Below the pieces are notes generated by a model. It did no database searches and was not told the DNA's origin. It worked only from the letters and a program-made list of their open reading frames with translations. From NCBI RefSeq assembly GCF_017874715.1, contig NZ_JAGGLR010000010.1, positions 124,001 to 188,000 of the forward strand: 64,000 nt of DNA, in the 5' to 3' direction. Source of the DNA: Streptomyces iranensis. Lineage in GTDB: Bacteria; Actinomycetota; Actinomycetes; Streptomycetales; Streptomycetaceae. This document shows positions 42,893-50,968 of this stretch, piece by piece (within the stretch, counting starts at the first letter, position 1; every line of letters begins with the position of its first letter). Position numbers and translations under genes: made by a program.

Positions 42893-44038
42893 TCACCACT
42901 CCGCGAAGGAGCCGTCGGGGTGCCGCCAGACCGGGTTGCGCCAGGCGTGGCCGGTGCGGTCGGCCGCGCGTACGGCCGCCTCGTCGATGGTGATGCCGAG
43001 GCCGGGGGCGTCGCCGCGCGGCGCATGGCCGGCGACGAAGCGGAACGGCTCGGGGTCGACGAGGTAGGACAGCAGATCGGCGTCCTTGTTGTAATGGATG
43101 CCGCGGCTCTGCTCCTGGATCAGGAAGTTCGGCGTCGCGAACGCCACCTGGAGGCTGGCGGCCAGCGCGATGGGGCCGAGCGGGCAGTGCGGGGCGAGCT
43201 GGGCGCCGTAGGTCTCGGCGAGCGAGGCGATGCGGTGGACCTCGGAGATGCCGCCCGCGTGGGACAGGTCGGGCTGCGCGACGGCGATGCCGGCGGCGAG
43301 GACCGGCAGGAACTCCGCACGCCCGTACAGCCGTTCACCGGTGGCGAGGGGCACCGGGCTCGCGGCGACCAGGCCGGGGAGCAGATGGCCGTGCTCGGGG
43401 ACGACGGGCTCCTCCACGAACAGCGGGTGGAGGGCGGCCAGTTCGGGCAGGACGCGGCGGGCCCCGGCGGCGGTGAAGCGGCCGTGGAAGTCGACGGCCA
43501 CGTCGCGGTCCGGGCCGAGCGCCTCCCGGGCGGCGGCCACACGGTCCACGACCGCGGCGGTCTCGGCCGGGGTGGGCATCGGGGAGGTCGCCCCGGCGCC
43601 GTTCATCTTCACCGCCGTGAAGCCCGCCTCGACCTGCGCGGCTATCTGCTCGGACAGCTCGGCGGGCTCGTCGCCGCCGACCCAGGCGTACACCCGGACG
43701 CGGTCGCGTACGGGGCCGCCCAGCAGGGCGTGCACGGGGGCGCCGTAGGTCTTGCCCGCGATGTCCCACAGGGCCTGGTCGAGACCGGCGACGGCGCTGG
43801 ACAGGACGGGTCCGCCGCGGTAGAAGCCGCCCTTGGTGAGCACCTGCCAGTGGTCCTGGATGCGCAGCGGATCCTGGCCGATCAGATAGCCGGCGAGGAC
43901 GTCGACGGCCGCGCGGACCACCTCGGCGCGCCCCTCGACGACGGGCTCGCCCCAGCCGACCACGCCGTCGTCGGTCTCGACGCGGCAGAACAGCCAGCGC
44001 GGTGGCACGAGGAAGGTCTCGATACGGGTGATCTTCAC
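42893..44038 (-). CDS. dgoD: D-galactonate dehydratase
   Basis: This 381-residue enolase-superfamily enzyme converts D-galactonate to 2-keto-3-deoxygalactonate. It matches E. coli DgoD as I recall it, nearly end to end: 'VGWGEPVVEGRAEVV', 'KGGFYRGGPVLSSAVAGLDQALWD', 'YAWVGGDEPAE', 'DFHGRF', 'FVEEPVVPE', 'ATGERLYGR', 'QPDLSHAGGI', 'APHCPLGPIALAA', 'QEQSRGIHYNK' and 'WRNPVWRHPDGSFAEW'. The metal-binding acids and the two catalytic histidines are present. It starts with GTG overlapping the stop of the regulator gene. Confidence 0.93.
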   Translation of the reverse strand: MKITRIETFLVPPRWLFCRVETDDGVVGWGEPVVEGRAEVVRAAVDVLAGYLIGQDPLRIQDHWQVLTKGGFYRGGPVLSSAVAGLDQALWDIAGKTYGAPVHALLGGPVRDRVRVYAWVGGDEPAELSEQIAAQVEAGFTAVKMNGAGATSPMPTPAETAAVVDRVAAAREALGPDRDVAVDFHGRFTAAGARRVLPELAALHPLFVEEPVVPEHGHLLPGLVAASPVPLATGERLYGRAEFLPVLAAGIAVAQPDLSHAGGISEVHRIASLAETYGAQLAPHCPLGPIALAASLQVAFATPNFLIQEQSRGIHYNKDADLLSYLVDPEPFRFVAGHAPRGDAPGLGITIDEAAVRAADRTGHAWRNPVWRHPDGSFAEW

Positions 44039-44811
44039 TGGCGGGTGGGCCTTTCCGTGTCGTCGGGGGAGCCGCCGATGTCGGGGGAGCCGGCGATGTC
44101 GTGGGAGCCGCCGATCCGGTCCAGGTCGCGACCGGCCTGGTCGAGCAGGGCCCGCATGGCGGCCTCGGCGGCCCGCGGGTCCCGGGCGCGTACGGCGTCC
44201 AGGACCGCGCGGTGGGCGGGGACCGGATCCTCGCTGTGCGGGGAGCTGTGCACGATGCGATCGCGGTAGGCGAGGCCCGACTCGATCACCATCTCCATGC
44301 GTTCGAGCAGTTCGTTGTGGGTGGCCGCGAGCAGCGCGCGGTGGAAGGCGAGGTCGGCCTCCACCGCGTGGGCGGCGTCGGAGCCGCCCTGCCCCATCGC
44401 GTCCACGGCGGCGTCCAGGGCGGCGAGGTCGGCGTCGGTGCGCCGCTCGGCGGCCAGCCGTACGGCCGCCGGCTCGATGATGCCGCGCACCTCGGCGAGG
44501 TTGTGCAGCAGCGCGCTGTCGGCGTCGGTGGTGCGGTCGCTCTCGAACTGCCAGCGCAGGACGTCGGCGTCGAGCAGGTTCCAGTCCGAGCGGCTCCGCA
44601 CGAAGGTGCCGCGCTTCTGACGGGCGTCGACCATCCCCTTGGCGGCCAGGACCTTCAGCGACTCGCGCAGGGCGGTGAGGCTGACATCCAGTTCGCTCTG
44701 CAGGGCGACCAGGTCCAGGGTGGACCCCTCGGGGAGGTCGCCGCTCAGGACGCGGCGGGCGAGGGCCTCCACGGTCTGGCCGTGCACGCCGCGGCGGGCG
44801 TAGGGCGTCAT
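44035..44811 (-). CDS. FadR-type GntR regulator (DgoR-like)
   Basis: The 258-residue protein has an N-terminal winged helix ('LDLVALQSELDVSLTALRESLKVLAAKGMVDARQ') and a C-terminal all-helical FCD ligand domain with metal-site histidines ('DLAFHRALLAATHN', 'HRAVLDAVRARD'). DgoR of E. coli, the repressor of galactonate genes, is of this class. Its place directly before dgoD suggests it senses galactonate or a related acid. The tail contains an 18-bp-repeat-encoded 'GGSHDIAGSPDIGGSPDD' stretch. Start chosen at MTPYARRG. Confidence 0.87.
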   Translation of the reverse strand: MTPYARRGVHGQTVEALARRVLSGDLPEGSTLDLVALQSELDVSLTALRESLKVLAAKGMVDARQKRGTFVRSRSDWNLLDADVLRWQFESDRTTDADSALLHNLAEVRGIIEPAAVRLAAERRTDADLAALDAAVDAMGQGGSDAAHAVEADLAFHRALLAATHNELLERMEMVIESGLAYRDRIVHSSPHSEDPVPAHRAVLDAVRARDPRAAEAAMRALLDQAGRDLDRIGGSHDIAGSPDIGGSPDDTERPTRQ

Positions 44812-44848
44812 GTCGTACTGCCTTTCTGGTGCGAGCTGATCGCGGTGG

Positions 44849-45619
44849 TCATGCGGAGGACTTGACGACGCTCCAGCCGCCGTCCACGAGAAGACTCGCA
44901 CCCGTGATGTACGAGGACTCGTGGGAGCCGAGGAAGGCGATGGCCGCGGCCACCTCCTCGGGGGTGCCGAACCGCCCGGCCGCGGTCTCGGCGACGCTGC
45001 GCGCGCGGTCCTCGGGGGAGACCCGGTCCCAGGCCGCCGTCAGGATCGGGCCGGGCAGCACCGCGTTGACCCGCACCTCGGGCCCGTACTCGACGGCGAG
45101 CTGACCGCACAGGGACAGCAGCGCCCCCTTGGAGGCCGCGTAGGCGGGGTGGCCGGGGATGCCCTTGTGGGCGTGGACGGACGAGGTCAGGACGACGGCT
45201 CCGCGGCGGGCGCGCAGATCGTCCAGGACGGCCCGGAAGCCGAGGAAGGCGCCGGTGAGGTTGACGGCGAGCTGCCGCTGCCAGGAATCCAGGGACGTTT
45301 CGTGGGCGGGGGCGACGTCGACGGTGTAGGCATTGCTGACGAGCACGTCGACCGGGCCGAAGTCGCGGGCGGCGGCCGCGATCCGCCGCCAGCCCTCCTC
45401 CGTGGAGACGTCGGCGGTCACGAAGCGGGCGCGGCCGCCGTCCTCCCCGATCCGCTCGGCGACCGCCGTGCCGCGCTCCTCGGCGATGTCGGCGAGCACG
45501 ACGGCGGCGCCCTCCTGGGCGAGGCGTTCGGCGGTGGCGGCGCCGATGCCGGAGGCGGCTCCGGTGACCACGGCCGTGCGGTCGGTGAAGCGGTCACCGC
45601 GGCGGCGGGGCGGTTCCAT
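44849..45619 (-). CDS. short-chain dehydrogenase, probable D-galactose 1-dehydrogenase
   Basis: The 256-residue classical SDR has the NAD(P) motif 'TGAASGIGAATAERLAQEG', 'ADVSTEE', catalytic Ser in 'VVLTSSVHAHKG' and the 'YAASKG' Tyr-x-x-x-Lys. The substrate is inferred from context: the operon needs an enzyme oxidising galactose to galactonolactone ahead of the SMP-30 lactonase. Another polyol or sugar is possible. AAGGAGCCCG precedes the ATG. Confidence 0.85.
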   Translation of the reverse strand: MEPPRRRGDRFTDRTAVVTGAASGIGAATAERLAQEGAAVVLADIAEERGTAVAERIGEDGGRARFVTADVSTEEGWRRIAAAARDFGPVDVLVSNAYTVDVAPAHETSLDSWQRQLAVNLTGAFLGFRAVLDDLRARRGAVVLTSSVHAHKGIPGHPAYAASKGALLSLCGQLAVEYGPEVRVNAVLPGPILTAAWDRVSPEDRARSVAETAAGRFGTPEEVAAAIAFLGSHESSYITGASLLVDGGWSVVKSSA

Positions 45620-45670
45620 CGTGGGTCGGGCTCCTTCGCTGTACGTCGGGGGGTGTGCCGTCGGAAGTCT

Positions 45671-47761
45671 CTACTGCCGCATCAGCACCACCAGTTCGGC
45701 ATCGTGGTCGGCGCTCCAGGCGAACGGCAGCCCGTAGTGCAGCAGATGGGCGCCGCTGTAGGTGGTCGCCGACGCGTCGTCCCGGTAGCGGGCGGCCGGG
45801 TCGAGGCCGCGCAGCCGGAGCCGGGCCGGACGCCCCGGGACGAGCGGGGCCCCGTCCAGGCGGCCGGTGCCGAGCGCGGCGACGACGGTGCGTCCGTCGG
45901 GGCCGTCGTACTGCACCCCGCAGGTGGCGTCCAGCGGGCTGCCCAGGAGCCGGGCCTCGCCGAGGTGGATGACATCGCGCACCTCCTTGTAGCGGGCGAT
46001 CCAGCGGGCGGCCTCGGCGCGCCGCCCGGCGTCCCAGTGGCGCAGGTCGGCGCCGATGCCGAGGACTCCGCACATGGCGGTGACGAAGCGGAAGGCGAGG
46101 CTGCGCGGACGGGGGTCGAAGACGCCGGGGGCGTCGGTGACCCAGGAGCTCATCACATGCGGGGCATGGGCGTGCAGGAAGCCGTACTGGACGGCCAGCC
46201 GGTCAAGCGGCGCGGTGTTGTCGCTGGGCCAGACGACGTCGGTGCAGGCGATCGTCGCGTGGTCGACGCGTGCGCCGCCGCCCGCGCATCCCTCGACGGT
46301 GACCCGGGGGTGGGCGGCGCGCAGCCGGTCCAGGACGCGCAGATAGCCCGCGACGTGCTGGGCGTCCAGGTCGAGGTGGTCGGCCGGACCGGCGCCGGGG
46401 CGGCCGCGCTCGGTCGGCGGCCGGTTCATGTCCCACTTGAGGTAGCTGATGTCATGGCCGGTCAGCAGCCGGTCCAGGGTGGCGATGACGAAGTCCTGGA
46501 CATCGGTCCGGCCCAGGTCGAGCAGGAGCTGGTGGCGCACCAGCCGGGCCGGACGGCCGTCGATCCGGTACACCCAGTCCGGGTGCTCGGCGTACAGCGC
46601 GCTGCCGGGGCTGACGGCCTCCGGCTCGATCCACAGGCCGAAGTCCAGGCCCAGGGCACGGATGTCCGCCACGAACCGGCCGAAGCCGTCCGGGAACGCC
46701 ACCGGGTCGGGGTACCAGTCGCCCAGCCCGCCGGTGTCGTCGGCGCGGCCGGTGAACCATCCGTCGTCGACGACGAACAGCTCGGCCCCGATGTCCGCCG
46801 CCGCCTTCGCCAGCTCCAGCTGCCCCGCCGCGTCGACGTCGAAGGCGGTGGCCTCCCAGGAGTTGTAGAGGACCTTGCGGGGGCGGTGCAGCCGCTCGCC
46901 GGTCAGCCGGCGTTCGTAGCGGTGCCAGACGCGGGACAGCCCGTCAAGTCCCTCGGCGCTGAAGGCGCAGGCGAGCCGTGGTGTGGTGAGGGTGTCGCCG
47001 GGCGCCAGGCGCACCCGGCCCTCGTGCGGTACGCGGCCCGCGCGGATCCGCACCGCGCCGCCGGGTTCGGCCTCCGCGGTGAGGTGCCAGTTGCCGGGCC
47101 ACTCCAGGGCCAGGCCATAGGCGGGACCGTCGCCCGGGTCCGCGGCGTCCTGGACGGCGAGCCAGGGCGCGTAGGCGTGTCCGGGCACGCCCTGGCGGCT
47201 GCCCATGGTGAACGTGCCTCTGGACAGCGTGAGTTGGGTGCGCTGGAACTCCTGCGACCACTGGCCCGCCAGATACGTCAGCCGGGCCCCGGCGGTGACG
47301 GGGACGTTCACGGCGGCCGAGTCGAAACGCTCCAGCCACAGCTCCTCGTCGCCCGTGCAGCTGAGCTCGGTCCAGCGGTGGATGACATCGGTGCCCGGCA
47401 CCGTGGCGTAGCACAGGACCGTACGCAGGCCGAGCACATCGTCGGTGAAGGTGAGCCGCAGGCTCCCCGCCTCCTCCGTGGCCCCCTCGAAGGCCCACCA
47501 CACGCCGCGGTCCGTGCCCGGTCGTGCGGCCACCAGGTCGGCGCCGGTGAACGGCCGCAGTCCGGACGGCAGGTACTCGGCGGGCGCCGCGTCGGCGGGG
47601 GTGATGAAGTGGGTGCGGTGCGACCAGTCCAGCGCGGACGGGCCGGTCTCGACGCCGAGCGGGCCCCAGGCGTCGAGCTCGGCCCAGGGGCCGTCCGGGG
47701 ACAGCCGCACCGTGTAGCCGGTGTGGTCGGTGCGCAGCGTCCAGCGCTGGTTCGGCGTCAC
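45671..47761 (-). CDS. GH36 alpha-galactosidase, cytoplasmic
   Basis: The 696-residue enzyme has no signal peptide. The N-terminal beta-supersandwich is followed by a TIM barrel with 'VLYNSWEATAFDVDAAGQLELAKAAADIGAELFVVDDGWF', nucleophile D444 in 'YLKWDMNR', and acid/base D514 in 'VWPSDNTAPLDRL'. 'CAGGGARVD' and 'GVLGIGADLRHW' complete the GH36 signature. It should hydrolyse imported melibiose, raffinose or galacto-oligosaccharides. The GTG start overlaps the permease stop (GTGA). Confidence 0.93.
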   Translation of the reverse strand: MTPNQRWTLRTDHTGYTVRLSPDGPWAELDAWGPLGVETGPSALDWSHRTHFITPADAAPAEYLPSGLRPFTGADLVAARPGTDRGVWWAFEGATEEAGSLRLTFTDDVLGLRTVLCYATVPGTDVIHRWTELSCTGDEELWLERFDSAAVNVPVTAGARLTYLAGQWSQEFQRTQLTLSRGTFTMGSRQGVPGHAYAPWLAVQDAADPGDGPAYGLALEWPGNWHLTAEAEPGGAVRIRAGRVPHEGRVRLAPGDTLTTPRLACAFSAEGLDGLSRVWHRYERRLTGERLHRPRKVLYNSWEATAFDVDAAGQLELAKAAADIGAELFVVDDGWFTGRADDTGGLGDWYPDPVAFPDGFGRFVADIRALGLDFGLWIEPEAVSPGSALYAEHPDWVYRIDGRPARLVRHQLLLDLGRTDVQDFVIATLDRLLTGHDISYLKWDMNRPPTERGRPGAGPADHLDLDAQHVAGYLRVLDRLRAAHPRVTVEGCAGGGARVDHATIACTDVVWPSDNTAPLDRLAVQYGFLHAHAPHVMSSWVTDAPGVFDPRPRSLAFRFVTAMCGVLGIGADLRHWDAGRRAEAARWIARYKEVRDVIHLGEARLLGSPLDATCGVQYDGPDGRTVVAALGTGRLDGAPLVPGRPARLRLRGLDPAARYRDDASATTYSGAHLLHYGLPFAWSADHDAELVVLMRQ

Positions 47762-48612
47762 TTCACCGCTCCGAGGTTGAGACCGGCCACGAAGTGGCGC
47801 TGGAACCGGAGGAAGACGGCCACGGTGGGGGCCGCGGCGATGACGGACCCGGCGGCGATCACGTTCCACATCGACACGAACTGGCCCTGCAGCCCGATGA
47901 GGGCGGCGGTGATGGGCATCTTGGTGTCGCTGCGCAGCACGGTGATGGCCCACAGCAGATCGTTGAAGATCCAGGTGAAGGACAGGGCGCTGAGCGCGGC
48001 GAGCGCCGGGCGGCTGAGCGGCAGGATGATCCGCCAGAAGATCTGCCAGGGACCGGCGCCGTCGACGACGGCGGCCTGCTGGATCTCGACCGGGATGGAT
48101 CGCATGAAGCCGTACAGGACGAAGACGTAGAAGCCGACGCCGAAGCCGATCTGCACGCCGATGAGGGCGGGCAGGGTGTCGTAGACGCCCATCAGCTCGC
48201 TCAGCTTGGACACCGGGATGAGCAGGATCTGCGGTGGAAGCAGGTTGCCGCCGAGCATCAGCAGCAGCAGGGAGCGGCGGAAGGGCACCTCGTAGCGGCT
48301 GAGGGCGAACGCGGCCATGGCGGCCAGGGCCAGGGTCACCAGTACGCAGGGGATGGTCACGATCAGGCTGTTGATCAGGGCGCGCTGCTGGCCGCCGTCG
48401 CTCCACGCCTGCTGGAAGTTGCCGAGGGTGAAGGAGCGGGGCCAGCTGCCCAGGCCGTGGGCGGAGATGTCGTCGAAGGAGCGCAGGCTCGTCACCACGA
48501 CCAGGGCGATGGGCAGCAGCCACAGAGCGGCGAGCGCCCCGGCCCCGAGGTGGAAGCCGGCGGTGGCCGCGCGGCGCCGGCGCAGGGCCGCGGAGCTGCG
48601 AAGTGCCGTCAT
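47758..48612 (-). CDS. ABC sugar transporter permease (MalG type)
   Basis: The 284-residue protein has six predicted membrane spans and the cytoplasmic EAA-like loop 'EIQQAAVVDGAGPWQIFWRIILPLSRPAL'. It forms the importer together with the MalF-type permease, whose stop it overlaps by ATGA. No ATP-binding subunit is encoded in the operon; in Streptomyces many such sugar importers share the MsiK ATPase encoded elsewhere. Confidence 0.93.
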   Translation of the reverse strand: MTALRSSAALRRRRAATAGFHLGAGALAALWLLPIALVVVTSLRSFDDISAHGLGSWPRSFTLGNFQQAWSDGGQQRALINSLIVTIPCVLVTLALAAMAAFALSRYEVPFRRSLLLLMLGGNLLPPQILLIPVSKLSELMGVYDTLPALIGVQIGFGVGFYVFVLYGFMRSIPVEIQQAAVVDGAGPWQIFWRIILPLSRPALAALSALSFTWIFNDLLWAITVLRSDTKMPITAALIGLQGQFVSMWNVIAAGSVIAAAPTVAVFLRFQRHFVAGLNLGAVK

Positions 48613-49547
48613 CAGTCGGCCTCCCGGAAGGCGCGGACGAGGTAGGAGGCGATGACGCCGAAGGCCAGCACGAAGATCACGACGGCCAGGGCGGAGCCAT
48701 AGCCCAGGCGCAGGGACTGGAAGGCGGTGGAGTACATATAGGTGCTCAGCAGTTCGGACGAGTGGTAGGGGCCGCCCCGGGTCAGGGACCATACGACGTC
48801 GAAGGAGCGCAGCGAGTCGATGATGATCACCGAAAGGACCACGGCGTTGACGCTGCGCAGCTGGGGCAGCGTCACATGCCGGAACCGCTGCCACCGCCCG
48901 GCGCCGTCCACCTTCGCCGCCTCGTACAGGACCGGGTCGATGCCCTTGAGCCCGGCCAGGTACAGCACCATCACATAGCCGACCTGGCGCCACAGCGCGG
49001 GCACGATGACCGCGTAGAGGGCGGTGTCCTGGTCGGCGAGCCAGGCGTGGCGCAGGCTGTCCAGGCCGACCGACTCCAGGATCCGGTTGAGGACGCCGTC
49101 GGGCTGATAGATGGCCTGCCAGACGAGGGCGGTGGCCACCAGGGAGAACACGACGGGCAGAAAGAGGGCGGCGCGGTAGAAGCCCACGCCCCGGCGCTCC
49201 TGCTGGAGGAGCAGCGCGGCGCCGAGGCCGAGCAGCGCGGACAGGCCGCCGAACAGCACCAGCCACAGCACGGTGTCGACGGCCGCGGTGCGGAAGACCT
49301 CGTCGTGGGCCATCTCGGCGAAGTTGCCCAGGCCGACGAACTCGGGCGCCGACACCCCGTCCCACTTGTTCAGGGAGAGATAGAAGCCCTGGAGCGCGGG
49401 CCAGAACACCCACAGCGACTCGGCGAGCAGCGGGACGAGAAGGAAGGCGAGGACCAGCGGGGGCGTGCGCCGGGGCCCCCGGGCCCACCTGCCGCGGGCC
49501 GGGGGCGGGGCCGGGGGCGTGCGCTCGGGCGCGGTGAGGACGGCCAC
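48612..49547 (-). CDS. ABC sugar transporter permease (MalF type)
   Basis: The 311-residue protein has a basic/Pro-rich N-terminus, six membrane spans and the EAA loop 'YEAAKVDGAGRWQRFRHVTLPQLRSV'. It starts with GTG one base after the binding-protein stop. It is specific for an alpha-galactoside by context. Confidence 0.93.
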   Translation of the reverse strand: MAVLTAPERTPPAPPPARGRWARGPRRTPPLVLAFLLVPLLAESLWVFWPALQGFYLSLNKWDGVSAPEFVGLGNFAEMAHDEVFRTAAVDTVLWLVLFGGLSALLGLGAALLLQQERRGVGFYRAALFLPVVFSLVATALVWQAIYQPDGVLNRILESVGLDSLRHAWLADQDTALYAVIVPALWRQVGYVMVLYLAGLKGIDPVLYEAAKVDGAGRWQRFRHVTLPQLRSVNAVVLSVIIIDSLRSFDVVWSLTRGGPYHSSELLSTYMYSTAFQSLRLGYGSALAVVIFVLAFGVIASYLVRAFREAD

Positions 49548-49548
49548 G

Positions 49549-50841
49549 TCACGCCTTCCAGATCTTCTCGGCGTCGCGCTGCCAGTCGGTGAGGATCGAA
49601 CCGATGCTCTTCGGCTTGGCGAGGAACTTGGTCAGCGCGGTGTCCGCGGTGGGCTGGAGCGCGTCGCTCGAGTCACGGTTGAAGAACTGGGTTATCTCGG
49701 CGGCCTCCTGGACGTGCTCGCGGCCCTTCCTCACCAGTGCGGTCCCGGCGTCCTTGGCGTCGGGGTGGCAGGGCAGGACGGTGCCCGACGAGCCCTTGAT
49801 GTAGATCTCCTGTGCCTCCGCGGTGGCGAGGTAGCGCAGCAGCTCGAAGACCCCGTCGCGGCGTCCGGTGCGGGCGCTGGCGAAGTAGCCGTCCGTGGGC
49901 GCCTCCTCGGCGAGCGGGACCTTGGGGTCGATGACCGGGAAGCGGAAGAAGTCGATGTCGTCGAGGGCGCCCTTGGGCGCGGCGTCGGCGAAGAAGGTGC
50001 CGATGAGCATCATGCCGGTCCGGCCGGCGAGCAGGGCGGTCGTGGCGTCCTGGAAGGCGAGGGCGGTGCCGTCGGGGTCGAAGTAGGGGAGCGCCTCCTG
50101 CCAGCGGTCGAAGACCTTGCGCACCTCGGGGTCGTCGAAGCGCTGCTTCCCGGCGAGGAGGCGGCGGTGGTAGTCGGCGCCGTTGATGCGGATGTTGAGG
50201 TAGTCGAACCAGGCGGAGGCCACCCAGGGGGTGTTGCTGCCCGCGCCGAGGCCGATCGGCGTCACGCCCTTGGCCTTCAGCTTGTCGCACAGGTCGAGGA
50301 AGTCGTCCCAGCTCTTGGGCTCCTTGACGCCCCATTTGGCGAAGTTGGACTTCCGGTAGAACATGCCCCACCAGTAGTAGGTGCTGGGCACGAAGACCTT
50401 CTTACCGGCGGTCGAGGTGCACTGGGTGGTCAGCGCCTTGGAGTAGCGCTTGAGGTCGGGCGAGCCGGACCACACCTCGCCGAGGTCGAGCAGCAGGTTC
50501 TTGCGCGCGTACGCGTCCGCCACCGAGCCCGGGTACCAGGTGTACACATCGGGCGGGTTGGCGGAGGTCAGATAGGTGGGGAGCTGGGTGCGGAAGGTCT
50601 CGGCGGCGACGGTGTTGAGGGTGGCGCGCCCGGAGCCCTCCTTGGCGTAGGCGGCGACGAGGTCCTCCATCGCCGCCTTCGCCTGCGGCGCGGACAGGTT
50701 GGACTGGAAGGTCACCGCTCCGCCCCCGGAGGAGCTCTTGCCGGAGGAGCCGGCGGTGACACAGCCGCTGAGCAGCGCCGTGGTCCCGGCGGCGCCGAGG
50801 CCGGCGAGGAACAGCCGTCGGCTGGGGTGTGCGTATCGCAT
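49549..50841 (-). CDS. sugar-binding lipoprotein of ABC importer
   Basis: The 430-residue substrate-binding protein has a twin-arginine signal with lipobox: 'SRRLFLAGLGAAG...LLSGC', so it is probably Tat-exported and lipid-anchored at Cys27. The mature part has the family 1 solute-binding fold ('PPDVYTWYPGSVADAYARKN', 'KLKAKGVTPIGLGAGSNTPW', 'GRTGMMLIGTFF'). It captures alpha-galactosides released or left by the GH27 enzyme. First gene of the long galactoside operon, about 100 bases after the shared AT-rich element. Confidence 0.93.
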   Translation of the reverse strand: MRYAHPSRRLFLAGLGAAGTTALLSGCVTAGSSGKSSSGGGAVTFQSNLSAPQAKAAMEDLVAAYAKEGSGRATLNTVAAETFRTQLPTYLTSANPPDVYTWYPGSVADAYARKNLLLDLGEVWSGSPDLKRYSKALTTQCTSTAGKKVFVPSTYYWWGMFYRKSNFAKWGVKEPKSWDDFLDLCDKLKAKGVTPIGLGAGSNTPWVASAWFDYLNIRINGADYHRRLLAGKQRFDDPEVRKVFDRWQEALPYFDPDGTALAFQDATTALLAGRTGMMLIGTFFADAAPKGALDDIDFFRFPVIDPKVPLAEEAPTDGYFASARTGRRDGVFELLRYLATAEAQEIYIKGSSGTVLPCHPDAKDAGTALVRKGREHVQEAAEITQFFNRDSSDALQPTADTALTKFLAKPKSIGSILTDWQRDAEKIWKA

Positions 50842-50938
50842 GAAGTGCTCCTTGTGGATCCACTCGACGGGGCCCGGCCCCGCTGACGGGGCCGGGGCGC
50901 GCTCGCGGCGGATCCAGGTTCGCGTGGCGCTCGCACCA

Positions 50939-50968
50939 CGTCAATATTAATTCCTAATTTATTTGAAC
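50939..50968 (-). promoter_or_regulatory. AT-rich element and -35 of the transporter operon (copy 1)
   Basis: On the minus strand AAATAAATTAGGAAT (50964 to 50950) is followed after 5 bases by TTGACG (50944 to 50939), then a weak -10 (GAACCT, 50921-50916) at 17-bp spacing. An almost identical block with the same spacing lies before the GH27 gene. The element overlaps the last codons and stop of the GH27 gene. Confidence 0.65.

Noticed and set aside
44921..48130. A 1069-codon open frame on the plus strand
   Set aside because: Antisense to SDR, GH36 and permease genes; no family features; composition of a shadow frame.
47758..50841. Missing ABC ATPase as a sign of a broken transporter
   Set aside because: Streptomyces sugar importers commonly use a shared MsiK ATPase encoded elsewhere, so the operon need not be defective.
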